Shown here piece after piece: positions 43,373-50,805 of a stretch of 64,000 nucleotides of DNA (position 1 is the first letter of the stretch; each line of letters begins with the position of its first letter). The stretch comes from Streptomyces hiroshimensis. Lineage in GTDB: Bacteria; Actinomycetota; Actinomycetes; Streptomycetales; Streptomycetaceae. The DNA is taken from the NCBI RefSeq assembly GCF_014650335.1, contig NZ_BMUT01000001.1:859037-923036 (forward strand), written 5' to 3'. Position numbers and translations under genes: made by a program. The notes beneath the pieces are model-generated. The model was not told the DNA's origin. It was given only the letters and a program-made list of their open reading frames with translations, and did no database searches.

Positions 43373-44443
43373 ATGGCAATCAAGATCAACCCGGCTCGAT
43401 TCAGTCAGTTCGGTCCCGCCGAGGGAAGCATCTTCTGCCTGATCACCAATCAGGAGATGGTCCAGGAATTTGAAATCGTCAGGGATGCCCCCTACGCGGA
43501 GTACCGGACGATCATCCTGAAGCCCGGCGACGACTTCGAGAAGATGCTCGCCGATGAAACGGTTCCGCAGAATTCCCACTCGCTGGTCATCTCGCCCTAC
43601 CGATTCTTTGAGTCCCCGTCCGAGGAGGCGCTCGGCCCGCGCCGCAAGCTGATGGGCATGGCCTGCAACTCGACGCCCACGGACCTGGGGATCATCCGCC
43701 ACTTCATCGGGGTCATCGAGCGCACCTCGGCCCAGGAGCAGGCGGAGTTCAGCGACCGCTTCTTCGAACTCGCCGAATCCACCGATCACCTGGTGTACGT
43801 GGACGAGCGGCACGGCACGCGCGCCGTCCTGGACCACCTCGCCGACGGACTGGTCTGGAATCAGCAGGCCGGCCCCCTTGAATGGGGCGAGCAGCAGATC
43901 GTACCCTCGGGCGAGATCAGCGTCCTGCCGATGCAGATCGTCGAGTTCGACGAGTCGCTGCACCTCCCGCTCGAAGGCAGCATCGCCTTTCGCGGATTCC
44001 CCATCCTGCACAACGGAACGCCCTCGTTCCTCCGCAAGGACCAGGCCCGCCTGCAGGGCAAGCTGGCCGGGCTGGAGCACGAGGCGGTGGTGGCCGACGT
44101 GCACAAGGGAGCGATCTCCTCGCTCCGGCCGTTCCGGCCCGCCGGCGCTCCGGTCGCCGAGGTCTTCGAGGCGATGTTCGAGATCGACTCCCGCTACACC
44201 CTGGTCTGGGAGATCGGTCACGCCCTCAACACCAGCCTGGACATCGTCCGGGGCAACCACGCGATGAACGAGGTCTACGGCGGCGATCAGGGCTGCCTGC
44301 ACTGGGGACTGGGGCTCACCCCCTTCACCCAGTACCACCTCGACATCATCTCGCCTGACACCACCGTCTACACCGAGAGCGGTGAAGTGGTGCTCGGCAA
44401 CAAAGGCGGCGCCCCGGGCGTCCGCATCGCACCGGCCGCCTGA
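43373..44443 (+). CDS. M29 aminopeptidase-like metalloprotein of the peptide locus
   Basis: A 356-residue protein that I read as a divergent relative of M29 (AmpS/aminopeptidase T-type) metallopeptidases. The family's middle motif is seen as IVPSGEISVLP (Glu181). C-terminal elements follow in the expected order: VWEIGHALNT (Glu280, His283), AMNEVYGGDQGCLHWGLG (Glu300, His310) and QYHLDIISPDTTVY (His322, Asp324). These correspond to the metal-ligand positions of M29 enzymes, so activity is plausible. The N-terminal third is not familiar. It immediately precedes three identical 19-residue peptide genes, and a homologous but degenerate copy follows them. Candidate processing or modifying enzyme for the peptide; function not established. 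Confidence 0.65.
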   Translation: MAIKINPARFSQFGPAEGSIFCLITNQEMVQEFEIVRDAPYAEYRTIILKPGDDFEKMLADETVPQNSHSLVISPYRFFESPSEEALGPRRKLMGMACNSTPTDLGIIRHFIGVIERTSAQEQAEFSDRFFELAESTDHLVYVDERHGTRAVLDHLADGLVWNQQAGPLEWGEQQIVPSGEISVLPMQIVEFDESLHLPLEGSIAFRGFPILHNGTPSFLRKDQARLQGKLAGLEHEAVVADVHKGAISSLRPFRPAGAPVAEVFEAMFEIDSRYTLVWEIGHALNTSLDIVRGNHAMNEVYGGDQGCLHWGLGLTPFTQYHLDIISPDTTVYTESGEVVLGNKGGAPGVRIAPAA

Positions 44444-44503
44444 GCGGCCGGCCGCGGACGCGGCGGGAGCGCGAAATCCATTATAGACGGGAGGTGATTC
44501 CCC

Positions 44504-44563
44504 ATGAAGAAGACCATCAAGGTGCGCAAGAACAGCAACTACCTCGGGACCCTGCTGGGCTAA
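44504..44563 (+). CDS. 19-residue peptide gene, copy 1
   Basis: ATG start, TAA stop, product MKKTIKVRKNSNYLGTLLG. A full GGAGGTGA Shine-Dalgarno sequence sits 6 bp before the ATG, as strong as any in the window. The N-terminal half is strongly basic (five Lys/Arg in nine residues); the C-terminal half NSNYLGTLLG is neutral and could be the modified or released part. A TATAGA element just upstream (about 44482) may be a -10. No Cys, so not a thioether lanthipeptide or sactipeptide substrate. Confidence 0.85.
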   Translation: MKKTIKVRKNSNYLGTLLG

Positions 44564-44612
44564 TTGCCCGGTACCCGGCCGGATCCGAGCCAATGGAGGG
44601 TGGTGAGTTCCC

Positions 44613-44672
44613 GTGAAGAAGACCATCAAGGTCCGTAAGAACAGCAACTACCTGGGGACCCTGCTGGGCTAA
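44613..44672 (+). CDS. 19-residue peptide gene, copy 2 (GTG start)
   Basis: Same 19-residue product as copy 1, from a GTG start, with TAA stop. Within the reading frame it differs from copy 1 at the start codon and by three silent changes (GTC, CGT, CTG). The ribosome binding region is GGAGGGTGGTGAGTTCCC. It lies 109 bp after copy 1. Confidence 0.85.
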   Translation: MKKTIKVRKNSNYLGTLLG

Positions 44673-44724
44673 TCGCCCCGCAGTCCATCCGAGAACAATG
44701 GCCATTGGCGGGAGGTGAGTTCCC

Positions 44725-44784
44725 ATGAAGAAGACCATCAAGGTGCGCAAGAACAGCAACTACCTCGGGACCCTGCTGGGCTGA
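44725..44784 (+). CDS. 19-residue peptide gene, copy 3
   Basis: Identical to copy 1 at every coding base except the stop (TGA). GGAGGTGAGTTCCC precedes the ATG. The palindrome CAATGGCCATTG (44696-44707) lies in the spacer just upstream. It is 112 bp after copy 2 and 107 bp before the next protein gene. Confidence 0.85.
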   Translation: MKKTIKVRKNSNYLGTLLG

Positions 44785-44891
44785 ACCCGGGTGACGGGCT
44801 GAATTGAACAGCCCTGGCGCGAGGCGGGTCGAGGTGCTGACTCGACCCGCCTCGCCGACACGCAACACGCATATCTGGGAGTGGTGTCGCG

Positions 44892-45962
44892 ATGATTATT
44901 GTCCGCCCCGAGGCCTACCGCCAGTATCCGGTCGGCCGTACACACTTCGTACTGGTCATGGAAAAGGCGCTCGCCGACTTCTTCCGTCTTGAGAGCGGCA
45001 GTCGTTACGAGCAGCGCGCCACCGTGACCGCCGGCCCCGGCCGTACCCTGGGCGACATCCTGCGCACCGAGGTCCCGGACAACTGCGACGTCCTTGTGAT
45101 CGCCACCGCAGACGCCCTGCTGACCGCTCCGTCCGCCGACATCGGCCCCGGCCGCACGGTCGCCGTAGTCCGCGCGGGCCAGGGCCCGCTCGCCCTCGAC
45201 CAGGTCGGCACGGTGCTGACGGGCCTGGAGAAGGCCGACCCCGGTGAGGTGCAGGCCCGCGCCGACAAGCTCACCGCGGCCCTCGCCTCCTCCGGCGGCC
45301 TGCAGATCGAGGAAGCGCTGACCGGCTCCGTCGCCGAGCTGACCTACGACCGGCCGACCTGGTCGCGGACCGACGGCGGCCTCTTCCAGCCCGGCGCGGT
45401 CCGCACCGCCCCCACCGGCCGGCTGCGCCTCGCCGCCGACCTCACCGGCACCGGGCTCTCCGGCCAGGTCACCGTCAAGGGCTGGCCCGTCGTCCGGGCC
45501 CGCAGCGCGAGCGCCGAACGCCGCCACGAGATCTACGAGCAGCTGACCGGCCTCTCGCACTACCCGCTGGTGCTCACCGTGGAGAACGGCGCTGTCACCG
45601 ACCTCAAGGCAGCAGCCCCGGGCTCCGGCACGGCCGCGGCCGAGCTGGAGCGCCTCTTCGCCGAGCACCCCGACCACGCGCTGGTCTCCGGGGTCGAGTT
45701 CGGCCTGAGCAGCGGGACGCAGCCGCTGCCCTTCAACACCGAGGGCAACTCCGCTGCCGCCGGCAAGGCCGCCGTCTGCGCGCACATCGTCCTGGGCGCC
45801 CTGCCGCAGACCCCGTACCAGCTGACGCTGGCCTGCTCCACCAGCACGGTCACCGCCCTCGGCGGCACCGAACCGCTCGCCGGAGCCGGGACGGAGACCG
45901 GCGAGGCGCGGCCGAGGCGCCGGATGAACCGGGTCACCTCGGCGAGCTGCGGCTGCCACTGA
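44892..45962 (+). CDS. Degenerate paralogue of the M29-like protein
   Basis: A 356-residue protein, the same length as the product of 43373 and alignable with it: VPDNCDVLVI matches VPQNSHSLVI, EKADPGEVQARADKL matches ERTSAQEQAEFSDRF, APTGRLRLA matches VPSGEISVL, and VCAHIVLG matches CLHWGLG. Most candidate metal ligands are lost (Glu181 to Arg, Glu300 to Ala, His322 to Gln, Asp324 to Thr); only the His in AHIVLG remains. It ends in SASCGCH. It may be a non-catalytic partner, for example for peptide binding, forming a heterodimer with the intact paralogue. The ATG at 44892 starts MIIVRPEAYRQYP; no strong ribosome binding site compared with the peptide genes. Confidence 0.65.
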   Translation: MIIVRPEAYRQYPVGRTHFVLVMEKALADFFRLESGSRYEQRATVTAGPGRTLGDILRTEVPDNCDVLVIATADALLTAPSADIGPGRTVAVVRAGQGPLALDQVGTVLTGLEKADPGEVQARADKLTAALASSGGLQIEEALTGSVAELTYDRPTWSRTDGGLFQPGAVRTAPTGRLRLAADLTGTGLSGQVTVKGWPVVRARSASAERRHEIYEQLTGLSHYPLVLTVENGAVTDLKAAAPGSGTAAAELERLFAEHPDHALVSGVEFGLSSGTQPLPFNTEGNSAAAGKAAVCAHIVLGALPQTPYQLTLACSTSTVTALGGTEPLAGAGTETGEARPRRRMNRVTSASCGCH

Positions 45963-46094
45963 CGCACCCGTTCCACCGGGCGCCCGCCCGCTCGCGCCGT
46001 CCGCCCGCCGCCCCGGCCCCTCGCCGGCGGCGGCGGACCGCTGAGCGAGGGGCGGGGGCGCACACCTCAGGCAGCCACGGGAGGAACCCCCTCG

Positions 46095-47894
46095 ATGACC
46101 ACGACCGCCCCCCGCCCGCACCTCGCCGACGGGCCCGTGTGGGAACGGCGCTTCCGCGCCCCCCGCCACACCCTGCCGGCCTGGGCCAAGAGCGCGCCCG
46201 ACCGCTGCGTGTTCGTCAGCGACCTCTCCGGCATCGCCCAGGTGTACGCCTGGGACCGCGCGGCCGGAACGCTCCGGCAGGTCACCGACCGCCCCGCCGG
46301 CACCCAGCAGTGCGCCGTCGAGGCCTCCGGGGAAGCCGTGTGGTGGTTCGACGACGGCGACGGCGACGAATACGGCCGCTGGATGCGCCAGCCCTTCGCC
46401 GGCGGCCCCGACACCCCGGCCGTCCCGTCCGCCGGGCAGTACTGGCCCTCGGGCCTGGCCGTCGGCCTCGACGGGCACGCCCTGCTCGGCTGCTCCACCG
46501 AGGACGGCGCGGAGGTCCACCTCGTCCTGCCCGGCGGCACCGCCCGTCGGCTCTACCGGCACGACGAACCGGCCTACGCCGTCGACCTCTCCCGCTCCCT
46601 GGACCTGGCCGTCATCGCGCACAGCGAGCGCGGCGACCTGTGGGACCTGGGCGTGCGCGTCCTCGCCACGGACGACGGCGCGACGGTGGCCGACCTCGCC
46701 GACGACGAGGGCGGCGGCCTGGAGGCCGTCGGCTTCTCGCCCGTGCGGGGCGACGCGCGCCTGCTGCTCACGCACCAGCGCGACGACCGCTGGGAACCCG
46801 TCCTGTTCGACCCGCGCACCGGCGAGCGCACCGAGCTGCGCCTCGGCCTGCCCGGCGACGTGTCGGTGCAGTGGTGCCAGGACGCGCGCTCGCTGCTGGT
46901 CGTCCACGACCACGAGGCCCGCTCCACGCTCCACCGCTACGACCTGGGCAGTGGTCGCCTGGAGCGCATCGGCACCCCGCCCGGCGTCATCGCCCACGCG
47001 CGGACCCGCCCCGGCGGCGACGCCTGGCTGCTGTGGTCGAGCTCCGCACGGCCCCCGGAGTTCCGCGGCCTGCTGGAGGACCCGCGGCTGCCCCTCCCGG
47101 ACGCGCCTCCGCCCCCGGCGGCCGAGGCCCGGGACCTGTGGGTGGACGGCCCCGGCGGCCGCATCCACGCCCTGCTGAACACGCCCGCGGGGCCCGGCCC
47201 CCACCCCACGGTCTTCCTGCTGCACGGCGGCCCCGACGAACAGGACGAGGACGCCTTCGACCCGGCCGTCGCGGCCTGGACCGACCACGGGTTCGCCGTC
47301 GTGCGCGTCAACTACCGCGGCTCCACCGGCTACGGGCGCGAATGGACCGAGGCGCTGCGGCGCCGCGTGGGCCTCACCGAGCTGGAGGACGTGGCCGCGG
47401 TCCGGCAGTGGACCGTCGACCACGGCGTGGCCGACCCCGCCCGGCTCGTCGTGGCGGGCTGGTCGTGGGGCGGCTACCTCACGCTGCTCGCGCTCGGCAC
47501 CCGGCCGGGGGAGTGGGCGCTGGGCCTCGCCGGCGCGCCGGTCGCCGACTGCGCCGCGGCCCACCACGGCGCGATGGAGGAGATCAAGGCGCTCGACCGA
47601 AGCCTCTTCGGCGGCTCGCCCGACGAGGTGCCCGAGCGCTACCGGGAGTCCTCGCCGCTGACGTACGTCGACGCCGTCCGCGCGCCCGTGCTCATCCTCG
47701 CCGGCGCCAACGACGCCCGCTGCCCCGTACAGCAGGTCCGCGACTACGCCGAGCGGCTCGCGCGGCGCGGCATCGCCCACGGCCTGCACGTCCACGACGG
47801 GGGCCACAGCGTGACGGACGTGGAGGAGCGCGTGGCGATGTTCCGCCGGCAGCTGGAGTTCGCGCGCGCCCACCTTCCGCAGGCCCTCTCCTGA
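46095..47894 (+). CDS. S9-family prolyl oligopeptidase-like serine peptidase
   Basis: A 599-residue cytosolic protein. Residues about 1-340 are a beta-propeller of repeated blades (for example DLSGIAQVYAWDRAAGTLRQ and DVSVQWCQDARSLLVVHDHE). The C-terminal hydrolase domain has LHGGPDEQD, the nucleophile GWSWGGY (Ser457), an Asp in ILAGANDARCP and a His in HDGGHSV. S9 enzymes cut short peptides that fit into the propeller cavity, so the 19-residue peptide is a suitable substrate for maturation or degradation. GGAGGAACC precedes the ATG. It follows the paralogue by 132 bp and is last before a double hairpin. Confidence 0.9.
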   Translation: MTTTAPRPHLADGPVWERRFRAPRHTLPAWAKSAPDRCVFVSDLSGIAQVYAWDRAAGTLRQVTDRPAGTQQCAVEASGEAVWWFDDGDGDEYGRWMRQPFAGGPDTPAVPSAGQYWPSGLAVGLDGHALLGCSTEDGAEVHLVLPGGTARRLYRHDEPAYAVDLSRSLDLAVIAHSERGDLWDLGVRVLATDDGATVADLADDEGGGLEAVGFSPVRGDARLLLTHQRDDRWEPVLFDPRTGERTELRLGLPGDVSVQWCQDARSLLVVHDHEARSTLHRYDLGSGRLERIGTPPGVIAHARTRPGGDAWLLWSSSARPPEFRGLLEDPRLPLPDAPPPPAAEARDLWVDGPGGRIHALLNTPAGPGPHPTVFLLHGGPDEQDEDAFDPAVAAWTDHGFAVVRVNYRGSTGYGREWTEALRRRVGLTELEDVAAVRQWTVDHGVADPARLVVAGWSWGGYLTLLALGTRPGEWALGLAGAPVADCAAAHHGAMEEIKALDRSLFGGSPDEVPERYRESSPLTYVDAVRAPVLILAGANDARCPVQQVRDYAERLARRGIAHGLHVHDGGHSVTDVEERVAMFRRQLEFARAHLPQALS

Positions 47895-47910
47895 ACGGTC
47901 CTGCGGGCCG

Positions 47911-47999
47911 CCCCCGGCCGGGCCGGGGGCCCGGCGCAGTGGGCCCTGGTCCGGTCCCCGGCGGCGGGGGTCCACCGGGAACCGGGCCGGAGCCCACTG
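47911..47999 (+). terminator. Two consecutive hairpins ending the peptide locus
   Basis: CCCCCGGC/GCCGGGGG with a 3-nt loop (47911-47929), then a longer hairpin with outer arms CAGTGGGC/GCCCACTG (47937-47999) and inner CCGGT/ACCGG pairing. The remaining 48000-48178 holds no convincing gene. Confidence 0.85.
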
Positions 48000-48178
48000 T
48001 GCCTGCACCGGTCTCGACGTCATGAGGAAAGGGGACCTCCTGTGAACCGACCTGCGGACGGACTCGCCGTGCTCACGTTCTCGCCCTGCTTCCGGGACGG
48101 GATTCCGGAGCCCCACCCCTGGTCCCGCCGACAGCTGCTGCTGCGGCGCGGCCTTCCCTCGTACGTCCCGTGCGCCTC

Positions 48179-48901
48179 CTACTCCAGTGCTCCGTCGACC
48201 TGGGCCAGATGGGAGCGGAACGCATAGCCGGGGTCGGTGCGCCGGCGCTCCAGGAAGCGGTCCCAGCCCAGCTGCTCGCGCAGGCTGACGCCCTTCAGGG
48301 CCTGTTCGGCCTGCGCGCGCTCGGCCCGGACGATCCGCTCCGCGACGGCGGCCACCTCGGCGCGGGCCGCCGCCGGGACGATCAGCACGCCGTCGGAGTC
48401 GGCCGTCACGCCGTCGCCGTCCCGCCCCGTGAACGGAGGGAGGGCGGGCGCCGGGGTGCGGCCGGGGCCGAGCCGGGGCGAGGCGGGGCAGGGGCCGAGG
48501 CTGAACACCGGCAGGCCGATGGCGGCGAGTTCGTCGCTGTCGCGGTGGCAGCCCCACACCACGATGCCCGCGATGCCGGCCTGCAGGGCCTCGATCGCGA
48601 CGAGGTCGCCCACGCAGGCCTCGTCCGTGCGGCCGGAGTTGTCGATGAGCAGGACGTCGCCCGGGGCGGCCGCGTCGATCCCGGTGAAGATCGAGACCAC
48701 GCCCTCGGTGTGCTGCACGCGGCGCAGGGGGCCGCTGCAGCGCATGCCCGCCGCCACCGGTGCCAGCGGCAGGGGCGGCAGCGTGACGGCGGCACCCAGG
48801 CGGACGCCCGCGTCCCACAGGGCCGTGGTGGGCGGCGTATCGATCGGCTGTTCCGCGGCGGGCGCGGCCGGCATGACGGGCGGCGCTTCCGTGTTCTCCA
48901 T
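48179..48901 (-). CDS. RraA-like protein (HMG/CHA aldolase superfamily)
   Basis: A 240-residue protein of the RraA/4-hydroxy-4-methyl-2-oxoglutarate aldolase family. The core is GDVLLIDNSGRTDEACVGDL followed by AGIAGIVVWGCHRDSDEL, where the Arg-Asp pair normally binds the divalent metal and pyruvate enolate. The first 40 residues are a Pro/Ala-rich extension. GGAAGGAGG precedes the ATG. Members act as aldolases/decarboxylases or RNase E modulators; this context does not decide which. Confidence 0.82.
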   Translation of the reverse strand: MENTEAPPVMPAAPAAEQPIDTPPTTALWDAGVRLGAAVTLPPLPLAPVAAGMRCSGPLRRVQHTEGVVSIFTGIDAAAPGDVLLIDNSGRTDEACVGDLVAIEALQAGIAGIVVWGCHRDSDELAAIGLPVFSLGPCPASPRLGPGRTPAPALPPFTGRDGDGVTADSDGVLIVPAAARAEVAAVAERIVRAERAQAEQALKGVSLREQLGWDRFLERRRTDPGYAFRSHLAQVDGALE

Positions 48902-48996
48902 GGGTGCCTCCTTCCGGTCGGGGAGCGGGGCTGGGGGTCGGTGCGGGCGGCCGGGGGAGCGGCCGCCGTGGCTGCGGGCGCCGCCCGCGGGCCCGG

Positions 48997-49308
48997 TCAG
49001 CCGGTCACCAGCCGGGTCAGGGCCGTGGCCGCGGCCCCGAGCACGACGACGAGCAGGGTGGGCCACTTGCGCCAGACGCCGAAGGCCCCGACGACGAGCC
49101 CGACGGCCCGGGCGTCGATCACCAGCGACTTGCCCTGGCCGAACATCTGGGTGGCGATCAGCGCCGCGAGCAGGGTGGGCGCCATGAGCGTGACCACGCG
49201 CTGCATGGCCGCGGGCAGCTCCTCGCCGCCGAGCAGCACGGGGCCGGTCGCCTTGAGCGCCATCGAGACGGCGCCGACCAGGAGCACGGCGAGCCACAGT
49301 CCGGTCAT
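48997..49308 (-). CDS. azlD: AzlD-family branched-chain amino acid exporter subunit
   Basis: A 103-residue membrane protein with about four hydrophobic segments (LWLAVLLVGAVSMALKATGP; LMAPTLLAALIATQMFG; LVIDARAVGLVVGAFGVW; LLVVVLGAAATALTRLV). The AzlD subunit pairs with AzlC to export branched-chain amino acids. The start overlaps the azlC stop by 4 bp. Confidence 0.9.
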   Translation of the reverse strand: MTGLWLAVLLVGAVSMALKATGPVLLGGEELPAAMQRVVTLMAPTLLAALIATQMFGQGKSLVIDARAVGLVVGAFGVWRKWPTLLVVVLGAAATALTRLVTG

Positions 49309-50027
49309 TTCCTCAGTCCCAGCAGGCAGGCGGCGGTGGCGGCGATGAGCGGGACACCCGGCGAGGCGAAGGGCACCAGCGACAGGGCGATGGCGACCCC
49401 GAGGGCGGAGGCCGCGAGTGCTTTGCGGCTGGTGATCTGGCCCTTGAGGAGGGCGATGAACAGCACGGGCGAGACGACGTCGAGCCCGAAGCGCTCGGGA
49501 TCGCCCAGGTAGTGGGCGCCCAGCAGGCCGACCGCGGTGCCGCCGACCCAGGCGGCGTAGACCAGCACGCCCGCACCGAGCAGCCGGCCGCGCGAATAGC
49601 GGCCGTTGCCCACGTGGCCCACGGCCCACGACTCGTCGACCACCAGCTGGGCGGACAGGAAGCGCTTGAGGACCCCGCCGGTCATGGCCGGGGCCACGCT
49701 GATCCCGATGGGCAGGTAGCGGGAGTTCAGCAGGACGGCCGCGACGATCGCGGCGGCGACCCCGCCGCCGGTGCCGAGCACCGAGGCCGCGGCGAACTGC
49801 GCGGACCCCGCGAAAGTGGTCAGCGACATCACCACCGGGGCCAGGACCCCCATGCCCGCCGCGCGGGCCACGATGCCGAAGGAGACCGCGAATCCGAAGA
49901 CGGCCACGGCCAGGGGCACGGCGGCCCGCAGGCCGTACAGTGCCTCCTCGCGGAATCCGGCGGCGGGGGCGGGCGTTTCCCGTGGTGGTGCCAACCCGTC
50001 GGCGGGTAATGCCTCTTGCGAGTCCAT
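49305..50027 (-). CDS. azlC: AzlC-family amino acid exporter
   Basis: A 240-residue membrane protein with the AzlC core LRAAVPLAVAVFGFAVSFGI, MSLTTFAGSAQFAAASVLG and LLNSRYLPIGISVAPAM, plus a C-terminal AtaC-type helix bundle. AzlC and AzlD together form an exporter for leucine/valine or their analogues. GGAGGA precedes the ATG. It is divergent from a CGNR regulator gene, which probably controls it. Confidence 0.92.
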   Translation of the reverse strand: MDSQEALPADGLAPPRETPAPAAGFREEALYGLRAAVPLAVAVFGFAVSFGIVARAAGMGVLAPVVMSLTTFAGSAQFAAASVLGTGGGVAAAIVAAVLLNSRYLPIGISVAPAMTGGVLKRFLSAQLVVDESWAVGHVGNGRYSRGRLLGAGVLVYAAWVGGTAVGLLGAHYLGDPERFGLDVVSPVLFIALLKGQITSRKALAASALGVAIALSLVPFASPGVPLIAATAACLLGLRK

Positions 50028-50126
50028 CGACGTCCTCCGCGGACATGCGAGCAACAACCGGGCAACAGGAAACAGCGCCGCCGTAGGTGATGCGGTGGCG
50101 ACTACGAGCAGCAATAGTACGGAGTC

Positions 50127-50690
50127 ATGGTGAGGTTTACTAGTTACTCGGACGGTTCGGTGACCCTGGCTGAGGACCTGGTCAATACCTACAGCATCGT
50201 GCGCAATGTGGAGAAAATGCCCGATGTTGCGGCGTTGTCCGCCCTGTTCGACGCCCATGACATCCGGCCGCCCGCCCCCCTGACCGAAGCGGATCTCGCC
50301 GCCGCGCGCGAGCTCCGGCCCGTGCTGCGCGAGGTCTTCGGCGCCCCCGACGAGGCGACGGCCGTCTCCCTGCTCAACGCCGTCCTCTCCGACCGCCGCG
50401 CGCAGCCGCACTACACCGACCACGACGGGTCGTGGCACCTGCACGTCGCCGCGCCCGACGCCCCGGCCGTCGACCAGTACGCGGTGAACGCGGCGATGGG
50501 GCTGCTCACCGTGGTGACCACCGGCGGCATGGAGCGGCTTCACGTATGTGTGGGCAATCGCTGCGCCGAGGTCTTCGTGGACACGTCCCGTAACCAGTCG
50601 CGGCGCTTCTGCTCGCCTCAGATCTGCGGCAACCGTGCGACCGCGGCCGCCCACCGGGCCCGGCGAAAGGCCGCAGGCGCGGCAACCTAA
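50127..50690 (+). CDS. CGNR zinc-finger (ABATE) regulator
   Basis: A 187-residue protein with an N-terminal ABATE stress-response domain (VTLAEDLVNTYSIV) and a C-terminal CGNR zinc finger: cysteines in LHVCVGNRCAEVF and RRFCSPQICGNRATAAAHR. These proteins are predicted DNA-binding regulators. The 99-bp divergent spacer with azlC makes the exporter its likely target. TACGGAGTC provides the ribosome binding site. Confidence 0.88.
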   Translation: MVRFTSYSDGSVTLAEDLVNTYSIVRNVEKMPDVAALSALFDAHDIRPPAPLTEADLAAARELRPVLREVFGAPDEATAVSLLNAVLSDRRAQPHYTDHDGSWHLHVAAPDAPAVDQYAVNAAMGLLTVVTTGGMERLHVCVGNRCAEVFVDTSRNQSRRFCSPQICGNRATAAAHRARRKAAGAAT

Positions 50691-50728
50691 GGCTGAATTG
50701 CACCTTTCGCCTCACTCTGTACCGGATA

Positions 50729-50756
50729 TTGACAGCGCAGGGGCGGCCTATATGCT
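50729..50756 (+). promoter_or_regulatory. Promoter of the ABC/GntR operon
   Basis: Consensus -35 TTGACA (50729-50734) and TATGCT -10 (50751-50756) with 16-bp spacing; the clearest housekeeping promoter in the window. Confidence 0.75.
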
Positions 50757-50762
50757 CATTCC

Positions 50763-50783
50763 ACTAGCTGACTAGTTAATTAG
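50763..50783. promoter_or_regulatory. Triple CTAG operator of the YtrA-type regulator
   Basis: ACTAG-CTGA-CTAG-TTAA-TTAG: three half sites exactly 8 bp apart, immediately after the -10, overlapping the expected transcription start. The GntR/YtrA-family gene at 52797 in the same operon is the obvious regulator (autorepression). Confidence 0.7.
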
Positions 50784-50805
50784 CAGGCGGGGTAGGTGGG
50801 GTGGG

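Larger units (their letters stand above)
44490..44784 (+). repeat. Three ~110-bp tandem units, each ribosome binding site plus micro-gene
   Basis: Start-to-start distances are 109 and 112 bp. Conservation covers the ribosome binding site, the TTCCC before the start codon and the whole frame, and then stops at the stop codon; the ~50-bp spacers are unrelated apart from a CCATT/AATGG element. Conservation confined to the translated part argues for selection on the peptide. Confidence 0.88.

Noticed and set aside
48042..48227. A 61-codon reading frame with a G-rich ribosome binding site
   Set aside because: It runs into the 3' end of the opposite-strand RraA-like gene and the product (Pro/Arg/Ser-rich) resembles no protein; kept only as a remote possibility.
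44760..48818. A very long - strand open frame opposite the paralogue and S9 genes
   Set aside because: It is the antisense shadow of GC-rich coding DNA; the + strand proteins have clear motifs and ribosome binding sites, the antisense product has none.
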